The translations under genes were made by a program, and so were the position numbers. Positions 38,223 through 46,620 of a stretch of DNA of 64,000 nucleotides are shown piece after piece (the first letter of the stretch is position 1; every line of letters begins with the position of its first letter). Below the pieces are notes generated by a model. That model was not told the origin of the DNA. It worked only from the letters and a program-made list of their open reading frames with translations, and did not search any database. The stretch comes from UBA6814 sp040753075 (GTDB taxonomy: Bacteria; Desulfobacterota; Desulfovibrionia; Desulfovibrionales; Desulfovibrionaceae), in contig JBFMHA010000006.1 in the NCBI GenBank assembly GCA_040753075.1, positions 27,966 to 91,965 of the forward strand, given 5' to 3'.

Positions 38223-38251
38223 GTCAGGGCCTTCCTCGGCTAGCAGACGCT

Positions 38252-40198
38252 TCACTTGTGGCAATTGGCGCACAGCCGCTCCTCGAACATGGGATGCCGG
38301 ACCTGGTGCATCAGGCCCCGGGACTTGGACGAATGGGCGTCATGGCATCCGGTGCAGTCCGATCCGGCCACCGGGACGCCCTGGTGGGCCCCCTCCACGG
38401 CCTTGGACCGGGCGTCGTGGCAGCCCTCGCAGGACTTGCCCCCGGAGGCCGCCAGCAGACCCCGCTGGTCTGCGGCGTGGGGCCGGTGGCAGGACAGGCA
38501 CTTGCCCTCCATGGCCGGAGCGTGCCGGAAGCTGTCCTCCTCCATGGCCTGGGCCAGGGGCTGGTGACAGGACAGGCACAGCCCGCCCGCCGGCCGGTTG
38601 AGCTGGCCCGGGATCCTGCTCCCGTGCGGGGTGTGGCAGGTGGTGCACTGGCCTTCGGCAAAGGGGACGTGCTCCCGGCGGCGGCCCTGGGCGGCCCGGG
38701 CCTGGGCCTCGTGGCAGCCCAGGCAGTTGTCCGGCACGGGCTCCAGGAGGTGGGCGTCGTTGTCGCTGGCGTGCCGGTCGTGGCAGGTCAGGCAGTCCCC
38801 CTTGGCGAAGGGCGGATGGCCCTTGCCGCCGCCCATGTCCCCCACCAGGCCCTGGTGGCAGTCCAGGCAGGCCTTGCGCCGGTCCCGCAGAAGCAGGCCG
38901 GAGCGGTCCGCGGAGTGCGGGTCGTGGCACACCACGCACTGGCCGATGCGCACCGGGGTGTGGGCGTTGACCCGGTCGAAGGCGGCCTTCTCCTTGGTAT
39001 GGCAGGAATAGCACTGCTGCGCCTCGGGCTGGCGGAGCATCCGGGGGTTGGCCGAGGCGTGCGGGTCGTGGCAGGAGCCGCATTCCCCGGTGCCGACCGG
39101 CCTGTGGACCACCCTCCGGGCAAAGGCCGCGTCCTTGTGGCAGCCGGCGCACAGGGCCCGGCCGGTCTTGCGCAGGCCGTCGGGATTGGGCGAGGCGTGC
39201 GGGTCGTGGCAGGCCACGCACTGGCCCTTGGCCGCCGGCTGGTGCGCGTGGGCCTGGGCAAAGGCCTTGCGGGACTCGCCGTGGCAGGAATAGCACAATT
39301 CGGCCCCGGGACGCCGGGTCTGGGCCGGCTGGTCCGTGGCGTGGGGATCGTGGCAGGAAAGGCAATCGCCCTTGCCAGCGGGGGCGTGCGCCTTGCCCTT
39401 GCCCAGGCCGCTGCCGGCCGCGGGATGGCAGCCCCGGCAGAGGTCCGCTCCCGCGGCCCTGAGCCCCGGCCGGCCGCCCTGGCCCGCCCCCTGGTGGCAA
39501 TCCTGGCACTGTCCCCGGGCAAAGGGGGCGTGCGTCGACTCCCGGAGCAGCCGGGGGCCGGAGGACGAATGCGGGGTATGGCAGCGCACGCAGGACTTCC
39601 CGTCCGGCGCCTGTCCCCCGTGGCTCTTGGCCAGCTTTCCGTCGGTGCGGGAATGGCAGGATTCGCAGGCCCGGTCCGCCGGGACGGCCAGGAGCTTGTC
39701 CTGGTCCGAGCCGTGGGCGTCGTGGCAGGCCAGGCAGCCCTTGTCCGCCAGGGGCTTGTGCCGGACCTTGCGCTCGTAGGGCTCCCGGGGGTGGCAGCCG
39801 AAGCAGGAATCCTTGCTCGCGAGCAGGTTCCGCTCCGGCGACGCGTGCGGGTCATGGCAGGCCGTGCAGCGGCCCTCGCCCACCGGGCCGTGGGACTTGG
39901 CCTTGCCGACCAGCCCGCCCTTGCCCTTGTGGCAGGAGGCGCACAGCTTCCTCTCGGTGTCCTTGAGATAGGCCCCGCCCACCACGCCGTGCGGCTTGTG
40001 ACAGGACTCGCAGTCGTCCTTGGCCACCGGGCCGTGCACCACCCGGGCCGACCGGAAGGCCTGGGCCTGCTTCTGGTGGCAGTCCACGCAGGCCTTGCGG
40101 GTGAAGCGTCCGGTGGTCGCCTCCTTGCGGCAGTTCAGGGTCACGGCCGCCAGGCACACGGCGAGCAGGATCAACAGGCAGCGCAAAGCGTGGTTCAT
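38252..40198 (-). CDS. 26-haem c-type cytochrome
   Basis: A 648-residue protein with 26 CxxCH motifs, all canonical, spaced 20-28 residues apart. The unit is CxxCHDPHAS or CxxCHTPHGS followed by CxxCH (for example CVACHDPHAS, CYSCHTKEK), the doubled-CxxCH pattern, repeated along the whole chain. The N-terminus is a signal sequence (RCLLILLAVCLAAVTLNC); the cysteine after TLN could be lipidated, but the lipobox is imperfect. The start overlaps the stop of the PpiC gene by four bases. Its size suggests a long periplasm-spanning or surface conductor. It is Lys/Arg-rich between haems. Confidence 0.92.
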   Translation of the reverse strand: MNHALRCLLILLAVCLAAVTLNCRKEATTGRFTRKACVDCHQKQAQAFRSARVVHGPVAKDDCESCHKPHGVVGGAYLKDTERKLCASCHKGKGGLVGKAKSHGPVGEGRCTACHDPHASPERNLLASKDSCFGCHPREPYERKVRHKPLADKGCLACHDAHGSDQDKLLAVPADRACESCHSRTDGKLAKSHGGQAPDGKSCVRCHTPHSSSGPRLLRESTHAPFARGQCQDCHQGAGQGGRPGLRAAGADLCRGCHPAAGSGLGKGKAHAPAGKGDCLSCHDPHATDQPAQTRRPGAELCYSCHGESRKAFAQAHAHQPAAKGQCVACHDPHASPNPDGLRKTGRALCAGCHKDAAFARRVVHRPVGTGECGSCHDPHASANPRMLRQPEAQQCYSCHTKEKAAFDRVNAHTPVRIGQCVVCHDPHSADRSGLLLRDRRKACLDCHQGLVGDMGGGKGHPPFAKGDCLTCHDRHASDNDAHLLEPVPDNCLGCHEAQARAAQGRRREHVPFAEGQCTTCHTPHGSRIPGQLNRPAGGLCLSCHQPLAQAMEEDSFRHAPAMEGKCLSCHRPHAADQRGLLAASGGKSCEGCHDARSKAVEGAHQGVPVAGSDCTGCHDAHSSKSRGLMHQVRHPMFEERLCANCHK

Positions 40199-41640
40199 TG
40201 TTCCCCCGCGGGCGGCTCGCCGGTCTCCGGCAGGGGCCTCCAGAACTCGGCCTCCATGCCCGCCACCACCGCCTGGTGTATGGTTATGTCGGCCGCCGAC
40301 CGCAACCGCTCCAGGTACTCGGCCCGGACCCGGTCGAAGTTCCGGCGGCCCACCGCCCGTCGCAGGGCGTCCCGGGCCTGGTCGTAGGGCAGCGTCTCGC
40401 CACCCCGCCGGCCCTTGAGCTTGAGCAGCGTGAACCATCTCCCCTCGGCCACCACCTCGCCGACCTGCCCCGGCTTCAGGGACGCCAGATCCTGGCGCAC
40501 CGCCGAGGCGAGATCCGCCTCCGGGACCCAGACCCGGTCTCCGGCATCCACGGTCTGGCCGTAGACCTTCTCGGCCATGTACTCGAAGCCCGCGCCCTGC
40601 AGGATCTCCTCCCGGGCGGACCGGGCCGTGGTTTCGTCCGCGAAGCGCATGCGCGCGAACCGGTACTCGCAGCCCCGGCTGAACTCCCCGGGATGGGCGG
40701 CCAGGTAGGCCCGCATTTCCTCCTCCCCGGGCTCGGCCAGGGGGGCGATGATGTCCGTCAGCAGGGTCTTGATCAGGAGCTCCCGGCGGCGGCCCTCGGC
40801 CTGGGCCAGGACCTCCGGATCCCGGTCCAGGCCCCGGCGACGGGCCTCGGCCTCCACCAGGACGCAGGTGATCACCGCCTGGAGGCCCGCTTCCCGCACC
40901 CTGTCAAGCCAGGCCGCATAGTCCTTCGGGGTGTGGCTGGCCTGGATCATTCCCTGGCGGCTTCTCGCCGAGCGGTCCATCTCCGCCCGGACCTCCCGCG
41001 CCGTGATCGGGACTCCGTCCACCCGGGCCACGACCAGCGCCCCGTCCGACTCCTCCCGCCCGGGCTCCAGCCCGGCCAGCAGCTCCCGATCCACATCCAC
41101 GTCCGCCCGTCCGGCCAGATCCTGCACATAGGCGTCGGAAAGATCCCGGATCTTCTGGCGCAGCAGGTCCTTGCGCACGCGCTCCAGGGCGCGCTCCCGG
41201 CCCTCTCCCAGGCCGTCGCCGGCGCCGTGACGCGCGGCGAAGGCCGTCTGGACCTCCTCCTCCGACGGCTCGGCCTTGTCCAGGACCTCCAGGCGGCGCA
41301 ACCTGAGCACGGCCTGGTCGCGCACGTGCTCCGCGAGCCCGCGGCGGACCGTCTCGGCGCCGTCCAGGCCCAGGCGCTCGGCCTCCCGGACCATGAGCCG
41401 CTCCTCCACCAGGGCCTGGACGATGCCGGCCGCATCCACGGCCGAGGCCTCGCCTTCGGCCCGAACCCGGGGCCGCAGGCGGTGCAGCTCCCGGATGCGC
41501 TCCTCCACGTGGCTGCGCAGGATGGGCGTCCCGTCCACCTCGGCCACGGCCTCGGAGCCGCCGGCGGCCGCCCCCGGCTCGGCCAGAGCCAGGCCGCAGG
41601 CCAGGAGGGCCGCCGCAAGAAACAGGCTTCGCACGTTCAC
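40195..41640 (-). CDS. SurA/PpiC-type periplasmic peptidyl-prolyl isomerase and chaperone
   Basis: A 481-residue exported protein. After the signal peptide (SLFLAAALLACGLALA) come two SurA-N-like helical halves, each opening with a similar strand (VAEVDGTPILRSHVEERI; VARVDGVPITAREVRAEM). A parvulin-like domain follows at about 320-445 (FARMRFADETTARSAREEI, DAGDRVWVPEADL, GEVVAEGRWFTLLKL). The GTG start at 41640 makes a GTGA overlap with the upstream stop, with GGAGGCGAG before it. PpiC proteins fold outer-membrane and secreted proteins; prolyl isomerases also accompany cytochrome-filament genes in Geobacter. The likely clients are the co-transcribed beta-barrel and cytochromes. Confidence 0.85.
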   Translation of the reverse strand: MNVRSLFLAAALLACGLALAEPGAAAGGSEAVAEVDGTPILRSHVEERIRELHRLRPRVRAEGEASAVDAAGIVQALVEERLMVREAERLGLDGAETVRRGLAEHVRDQAVLRLRRLEVLDKAEPSEEEVQTAFAARHGAGDGLGEGRERALERVRKDLLRQKIRDLSDAYVQDLAGRADVDVDRELLAGLEPGREESDGALVVARVDGVPITAREVRAEMDRSARSRQGMIQASHTPKDYAAWLDRVREAGLQAVITCVLVEAEARRRGLDRDPEVLAQAEGRRRELLIKTLLTDIIAPLAEPGEEEMRAYLAAHPGEFSRGCEYRFARMRFADETTARSAREEILQGAGFEYMAEKVYGQTVDAGDRVWVPEADLASAVRQDLASLKPGQVGEVVAEGRWFTLLKLKGRRGGETLPYDQARDALRRAVGRRNFDRVRAEYLERLRSAADITIHQAVVAGMEAEFWRPLPETGEPPAGEQ

Positions 41641-42242
41641 CTCGCCTCCCCTTCCACTGTCCGGGGCATCTTGGCCACCAGCTCCTCCACCACGAGCAGG
41701 CTCAACTGGGCCACCGAATGCACGGCCCCGAAGTCCAGCACGGTGCGGTAGTCGTCCCCGTTCCGGCCGTGCCGGCCCATGAACAGAATCCGCCCGGTGC
41801 GGGCGTCGGCCATCCGGGCGCTGAGGCGCACCGTCGGCGTGGAGCCCCGCCGGATGTCCTCGGTCCCCGAGTATTCCTCCACCTGTCCCATGACCACCAC
41901 GTCCACCCCCAGCCGTTCGGCCATGAGGCCCATGGTCTTCAGGTCCGCGCCCTCCCGGACGATGATCCGCTCCCGGATGAAGAAGTTGCGGACGTTGCCC
42001 GGAAACTCCGGCTTGTACCCTCCGGCCTTGGCCAGGCCGACGATGAACGCCCCTGTGACCACGCGGCTGGCCACCGGATTCGCGGTCTCGTTGCGGAAGG
42101 GCAGCACCGCCACCCGGAGCGGCTTGGCGCCGGCCGGACGGGTTTCGGCAAAAGTGTGGGGGCGGCTCGCGCATCCGGCCAGGAGCAGGGCCAGAAGCAG
42201 GGCCAGGAGCCCGCCGGCGCGCCCGGGGCTAGAACTGCACAT
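41637..42242 (-). CDS. CsgG/LpoB-like outer-membrane lipoprotein
   Basis: A 201-residue lipoprotein with lipobox LLLAGCAS. The core reads as a CsgG/LpoB/TolB-N-type fold: RVAVLPFRNETANPVASRVV, then RIIVREGADLKTMGLMAERLGVD and VVVMGQVEEYSG, where a family glycine-valine strand precedes a loop. CsgG forms the outer-membrane export pore for curli, while LpoB activates peptidoglycan synthases. The 14-base overlap upstream and four-base overlap downstream put it firmly in the operon. It is the shortest of three such proteins here; whether it forms a pore is unknown. Confidence 0.7.
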   Translation of the reverse strand: MCSSSPGRAGGLLALLLALLLAGCASRPHTFAETRPAGAKPLRVAVLPFRNETANPVASRVVTGAFIVGLAKAGGYKPEFPGNVRNFFIRERIIVREGADLKTMGLMAERLGVDVVVMGQVEEYSGTEDIRRGSTPTVRLSARMADARTGRILFMGRHGRNGDDYRTVLDFGAVHSVAQLSLLVVEELVAKMPRTVEGEAR

Positions 42243-43737
42243 CCCAGGCCCTCCTTTTGCTCGTGTCGCGCAAGTCCTGCTCCAGGATCACCGGCTGCTT
42301 GCGGACCAGGGGCCGCCGCTCCGGTCTCAGCCGGTTTCCGGCCTGGTCATCGGCGTCCAGGGCCCAGGCGGTCCACTCTCCGGGCGGACAGTCCAGGGTC
42401 GCCGGCACTCCGCCCGCGTCCTGGATCCGGGTTTCGGCTCCGCCCTCGCCGTACAGGAAAAGTGTCCAGGCCCGGACCCCGGAAAGGTCGTTGATCGAGG
42501 CCTCCAGGACCTTGCCGTCCGCGGTCAGGGCCAGCGATCCGTCGGGGGGGGCGGTGTCCAGCGTCACCGCCTGCCCGGCGGTGGCGGCCACGTTGCCCGC
42601 CAGGTCCTCCACCTCCAGGCGGCACGTGTACACGCCGTCGGGGACCTGGAGATTGCGTCCGTCCAGGCCCTCCCAGGCGAAGGCGTCGGGCAGCCGGCCG
42701 GCGCCCTGGTCCTCCCTGACCACCGCGCCCTCGGGAGTGGCGATCCGCAGCCTCCAGGAACGGACCCCGCCCTTGCTGCGGGCCTCCGGGACCAGGATCA
42801 TCTGGTCCATGATCCCGTCGCCGTTGGGCGAGAAGGCCTTGTTCCGGAGAGTCACGAAGACCTCGGGCGGAGTGTTGTGCACCGTGATCCCGGCCACGTC
42901 GGACACGGTGAAGACCCGGTTCTCCTCGTCGGTGACGTACAGCTTCAGGGAGTAGGCCCCCTCCAGGTCCGGAGCCTTCACCCGGCCGGAGTACCAGCGG
43001 CCGTCGTCGCTGTGCAGCGCGATCTCCTCGTCCAGGAGGAACGCCTTGATGCCGCGCACCCCGCCGGCCATCTCCTTGACCTCCACCGAGAGCGCGGCCG
43101 TTTCCCCGCCCCGGAGGATCCCGGGCGAGAAGCTGGCCCGGATGATCTCGTAGGGCGAAACCGCGGTTCTCTCCAGGACCGCGGTGCGCGGCACCCCCTC
43201 CAGCAGCCGGCCCACCGCGATGCGCAGCAGCTCGTCCACCTCGGTGATCCGGCCCAGGCCCAGGACGGTCACGAAATCGCGGCCGGCCACGGCCACGGCG
43301 TTGGCCCAGACCACCGAGGCCTCGTGGCAGTCCACCAGCTGGACGTTGAGCGAGACCTGCGCGTCGCCTTCCCCGGCCAGGATGTCCGCGTAGCCCATGA
43401 CCAGGGCGTCGGCCCGCAGCTCGGCGCCCATGCCCCGGATGGCGGCACGGTCCAGGAATTCCGACCGGCGGATGCGCCGGGCCACCAGGAACTTCTCCAG
43501 GTCGGCCGCGGGGACCGTCCGGAAGCCCAGTCCGGCCAGGCCATCCGCCAGGTATTCGTCCACATCGATGGTTGCGTTCTCGCCGATCCAGGAGCCGAAC
43601 GGCATGACCGCCACGGTTTCGATGCCCATCGCCCCCTCCTGCGTCCCGGCCCGGCCGGACGCGACCAGGGTCAGCACGGCCAGGACGGCCCACGCGCACC
43701 GGCGCGCCAACCCGATCCTTCGCCCCCGGCCACCCAC
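42229..43737 (-). CDS. Exported CsgG/TolB-N-like protein with Ig-like and FlgD-like modules
   Basis: About 502 residues from a GTG start at 43737; a TTG at 43710 with GAAGGA upstream is an alternative, giving 493 residues and a shorter signal peptide (CAWAVLAVLTLVASGRAG). Residues about 40-190 resemble the CsgG/TolB N-terminal fold (ETVAVMPFGSW, ALVMGYADILAGEGDAQV). The rest is beta-rich: an Ig-like part (GGETAALSVEVKEMAGGVRG) and a segment with FSPNGDGIMDQMIL and GVYTCRLEVEDLAGN, as in FlgD-like folds of secreted proteins. It has no lipobox. Function is unknown; gene order suggests a role with the beta-barrel and two lipoproteins in surface assembly. Confidence 0.65.
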   Translation of the reverse strand: MGGRGRRIGLARRCAWAVLAVLTLVASGRAGTQEGAMGIETVAVMPFGSWIGENATIDVDEYLADGLAGLGFRTVPAADLEKFLVARRIRRSEFLDRAAIRGMGAELRADALVMGYADILAGEGDAQVSLNVQLVDCHEASVVWANAVAVAGRDFVTVLGLGRITEVDELLRIAVGRLLEGVPRTAVLERTAVSPYEIIRASFSPGILRGGETAALSVEVKEMAGGVRGIKAFLLDEEIALHSDDGRWYSGRVKAPDLEGAYSLKLYVTDEENRVFTVSDVAGITVHNTPPEVFVTLRNKAFSPNGDGIMDQMILVPEARSKGGVRSWRLRIATPEGAVVREDQGAGRLPDAFAWEGLDGRNLQVPDGVYTCRLEVEDLAGNVAATAGQAVTLDTAPPDGSLALTADGKVLEASINDLSGVRAWTLFLYGEGGAETRIQDAGGVPATLDCPPGEWTAWALDADDQAGNRLRPERRPLVRKQPVILEQDLRDTSKRRAWDVQF

Positions 43738-43748
43738 GACGCCCGCCC

Positions 43749-44378
43749 CTACAGCCCCTTGCGGCTGCTGCCGAACAGGCTGTCGAGCATCTCCGCCACC
43801 ACCTCCTGGCACAGGTCGCTGGGGCTCTTCTTGTCGATGCCCAGCAGCCGGTCCATGACCGTGGTCCCCTTGGCCGTATGGGTCGCCTCCCAGAGGATGG
43901 CCAGGGACTTGGCGTCCACCAGCTTGAGCGAGACCGTGACCTCGGGATAGGAGTTGCCCCCGCTCTGGGAGAAGCCGTACTCGTGCACCGCGCCGGTGAC
44001 GAAGGCCTGGACGCCCAGCCGGCGGCCGGCGTTCTCGGCCACCGTCTTGCTGATGCCCCCCTCCTCCCGGCCATGCCCCTCGCCCTGCAGCACCTTGGCC
44101 ACCTCGCCGTACTCCACCACCTCCAGGCCGCGCCGGAGCAGCTCCGTGGCCACCACGTTCATCACCTTGAATTCGGTGTTCTTCTCCTGGGTCAGGTTCT
44201 TCATGGGCGCCAGGGCCACCCGGGTGATGTAGGACAGGTCCGCAGTGGGGTGGACGAAGCTCTGGGGCCCTGCGCAGCCGGACAGGAGCAGGGCCAGGGC
44301 CAGAAGCCCCAGGCCTGCGACCGCCCAGCCCAGGATCTGCCGCGCGTCGATGCGTTTTCGCGTTTTTGATTCGCTCAT
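43749..44378 (-). CDS. CsgG-like outer-membrane lipoprotein
   Basis: A 209-residue protein with an N-terminal hydrophobic stretch (LGWAVAGLGLLALALLLSGC), the last four residues being a lipobox. The core RVALAPMKNLTQEKNTEFKV, LLRRGLEVVEYGEV and LGVQAFVTGAVHEYG fits the CsgG family, and VTVSLKLVDAKSLAILWEAT the following strand-turn-strand. GAGGGGGAC precedes the ATG. It lies 15 bases after the beta-barrel gene. As with its two relatives downstream, pore formation is possible but unproven. Confidence 0.75.
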   Translation of the reverse strand: MSESKTRKRIDARQILGWAVAGLGLLALALLLSGCAGPQSFVHPTADLSYITRVALAPMKNLTQEKNTEFKVMNVVATELLRRGLEVVEYGEVAKVLQGEGHGREEGGISKTVAENAGRRLGVQAFVTGAVHEYGFSQSGGNSYPEVTVSLKLVDAKSLAILWEATHTAKGTTVMDRLLGIDKKSPSDLCQEVVAEMLDSLFGSSRKGL

Positions 44379-44393
44379 GTCCCCCTCATCTCA

Positions 44394-46565
44394 TCAGAAT
44401 TTGAGCGTAAGGTCCATGCCGATGCTCCTCACCTCGGTGACGAAATCGGTGTCCTGCCGGCTGAAATCCCCGTTGAACCCCAACGTCGCCGTCTCGCTCA
44501 GGTTCCAGGTCAACTCCGAGGTGAAGACCGTGCGATGCATGGTGGTGGTCTGGGGCACGAAGCTCCGCTCCAGGTTGAGCCCGGTGTTGAGCTGAATCTT
44601 CTTGGTCAGGAGCCAGTTGAGGTTGTATTCCTGCCGGACCTTCTCCGAGCCGTCCATCTCGTCCCGCTCCACCCCGTAGGCCCCCCGCAGGTAGAACACC
44701 GGAACGGGCCGCCAGTACAGGGCCAGCTTGCGGTAGGTGTCCAGTCCCTGCAGTCCCGAGCCCCGGGAGGGCTCGGTGACGCTCCATTCGGTATTGTGCT
44801 GGAGTTCGGCGGTGACGGTGCGGGTCAGGGCCAGCCGCAGGGCGGTGTCAAAGGACTTGGAGAGCGTCTTGGAGCGGGCCGTCAGGTTCACGAACCGGGT
44901 CAGGTTCAGGTCGGCGTCCAGGTCCGCGCCCTTGCGCAGTTCAGCGGCCAGGTGGAAGAGCCCGGTGTCGGTCCTGGTCTGGCGGTCGGTGCCCTTGCGG
45001 GTGACGGTGCTGCTGAAGGACAGGTCCGTGTCCACCGTCTCCAGCGGGTTGGAGCTGAAATTGACCAGGGAGATGTCGCTGAACTTGTCGTCGGCCTTGG
45101 AGTCGGTCTCCCAGCGCCGCTGGTGCTGGGCCGCGGCCGCCAGCCAGTCCAGCAGGTCACGCTCCAGCCGGACGCCCGAGGTGTGGGTGTTGCGCCGGGT
45201 GTCCACCGAATCCGGCTCGCTGCGCTGCCGGTTCTCGGACACGTCATAGCGCAGGGACATCCAGTCCGTGGCCCGGTATCCCACCCCGAACTGCCCGGTC
45301 TTGGTCAGGCTGGTGTTCCTGTCCGTGGTGAAGGCGGCCTGGGTGCGCTGGCTGAACGCCTCCAGCTCCGTGACCCAGATGGGGTTCACCGTGCTGTCGT
45401 TGGCCGTGTTCACCACCTTGAAGTAACGGGCGGTGGTGGAGGGGATGGTCAGGTCGAACATGTGGCGGTTGATGTCGTAGACGAAGGGGGCCGCGGCCGA
45501 CACCAGGGCCCAGTTGACGTTGTCGTCGCCGGAGTAGACCGACCAGGTGAAGGCCCCGGGAACGAAGTCCACGTCCTGGACGGAGATGTGGATCTTTTCG
45601 ACCCGGGCGGGATAGAGCAGGTCCAGGCCGATGTGCCGGCCGGTGTTCCCGGCCCCGCCGATGTTGATGCCGGCGCTGGTGTCCCGGTCCCCGTCGATGA
45701 GCTTGTCCTCCACGGGCAGGGGCGAGCCGGCCGGAGGCTGCTTGGATGCGTAGAGCCCGTTCTGGGCCAGCTTCTGGCTGAGCAGCACGTCGTCCTTGTC
45801 GGAGGTGGTGGTGGTCGTCGCGGACTTGGAGAAGGACGTGCCGCCGCCGGAGTTCACCCGGTTGTCCAGGAATGACTTGCTGAAGTTCAGGCGACCGTCC
45901 TGGGTGTCTGTGGACCGCTGCACGTCCCCGGCATAGTCCCGCATCTCGCCGCGTCCCATGGTGACTCCGCCGGAGAGGAACTTGTACTCGTAGTCCGCGC
46001 TGCCCGTCAGGTTGGTCTGCCGGCTGTCGACCTCGTGCACCTCCAGGTAGTCCGCGTAGCGGTCCTCGGTATAGCGCAGGCGCAGCCGCGGATAGTCGCG
46101 CAGCTTGCTCGCCAGGCTCAGGCTCCGGGACGTCGCCTTCTGCGGCTCCCCGTCCGCGACCAGGGACAGGAAGCCCATGTCCTTCTCGATGATGCGGTAG
46201 CCGGCCTTGGCATCGAAGAACTCGTTGTCCAGGGACGCCAGGAGGTCGGGAACGACCGTCGTGGACTTGCCCTTGCGCCGGGACTCGGTCTCCCCCACGT
46301 CCAGATTCCCGGCCAGGTTCAGCCGGGAGGTCAGGTCCTTGCTCAGCCCCAGCCGATATTTCTGGGAGAAGAACCAGTCTTCGGTCTTGGATTTGTCCAC
46401 CATGGTCTCGGTCAGGCGGTACTGGAGGTTGGCGTCGGCCCGCAGGTCGTCCGCGGCCCGCGAAGCGCCGCGCGCGGCCAGCACGACGGCCGCCGCCAGG
46501 CAGAGGATCGCAAGCAACCCAACGCCACGTCCGCCTCCCTCCTTATCGTGTCTTCGCCTACGCAT
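44394..46565 (-). CDS. Outer-membrane beta-barrel with inserted discoidin-like domain
   Basis: A 723-residue exported protein; the signal peptide lies around LLAILCLAAAVVLAARGA. Alternating amphipathic strands run through the sequence (LNLAGNLDVGETES, TGQFGVGYRATDWMSLRYDV, LELHNTEWSVTE-like stretches), and the chain ends in the outer-membrane signal LTLKF with terminal Phe. About 16-24 strands seem likely; I could not count them reliably. Residues about 283-405 break the barrel with a galactose-binding/F5-8-type fold (KLIDGDRDTSAGINIG, FTWSVYSGDDNVNWALVS, ARYFKVVNTANDS). It probably forms the membrane sheath of a porin-cytochrome conduit with the two 12-haem proteins encoded upstream. No similarity to MtrB is visible by eye. 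Confidence 0.78.
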   Translation of the reverse strand: MRRRRHDKEGGGRGVGLLAILCLAAAVVLAARGASRAADDLRADANLQYRLTETMVDKSKTEDWFFSQKYRLGLSKDLTSRLNLAGNLDVGETESRRKGKSTTVVPDLLASLDNEFFDAKAGYRIIEKDMGFLSLVADGEPQKATSRSLSLASKLRDYPRLRLRYTEDRYADYLEVHEVDSRQTNLTGSADYEYKFLSGGVTMGRGEMRDYAGDVQRSTDTQDGRLNFSKSFLDNRVNSGGGTSFSKSATTTTTSDKDDVLLSQKLAQNGLYASKQPPAGSPLPVEDKLIDGDRDTSAGINIGGAGNTGRHIGLDLLYPARVEKIHISVQDVDFVPGAFTWSVYSGDDNVNWALVSAAAPFVYDINRHMFDLTIPSTTARYFKVVNTANDSTVNPIWVTELEAFSQRTQAAFTTDRNTSLTKTGQFGVGYRATDWMSLRYDVSENRQRSEPDSVDTRRNTHTSGVRLERDLLDWLAAAAQHQRRWETDSKADDKFSDISLVNFSSNPLETVDTDLSFSSTVTRKGTDRQTRTDTGLFHLAAELRKGADLDADLNLTRFVNLTARSKTLSKSFDTALRLALTRTVTAELQHNTEWSVTEPSRGSGLQGLDTYRKLALYWRPVPVFYLRGAYGVERDEMDGSEKVRQEYNLNWLLTKKIQLNTGLNLERSFVPQTTTMHRTVFTSELTWNLSETATLGFNGDFSRQDTDFVTEVRSIGMDLTLKF

Positions 46566-46620
46566 CGCAGGACCTGACCGTCTTCCCCTCAGTTCGCCGC
46601 CGCCCGCCCACGCCGTCCGC

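Noticed and set aside
37002..40198. Regularly spaced short repeats suggesting a CRISPR array
   Set aside because: The periodicity is that of codons for CxxCH haem motifs within two intact cytochrome genes; there are no unique spacers or identical repeats.
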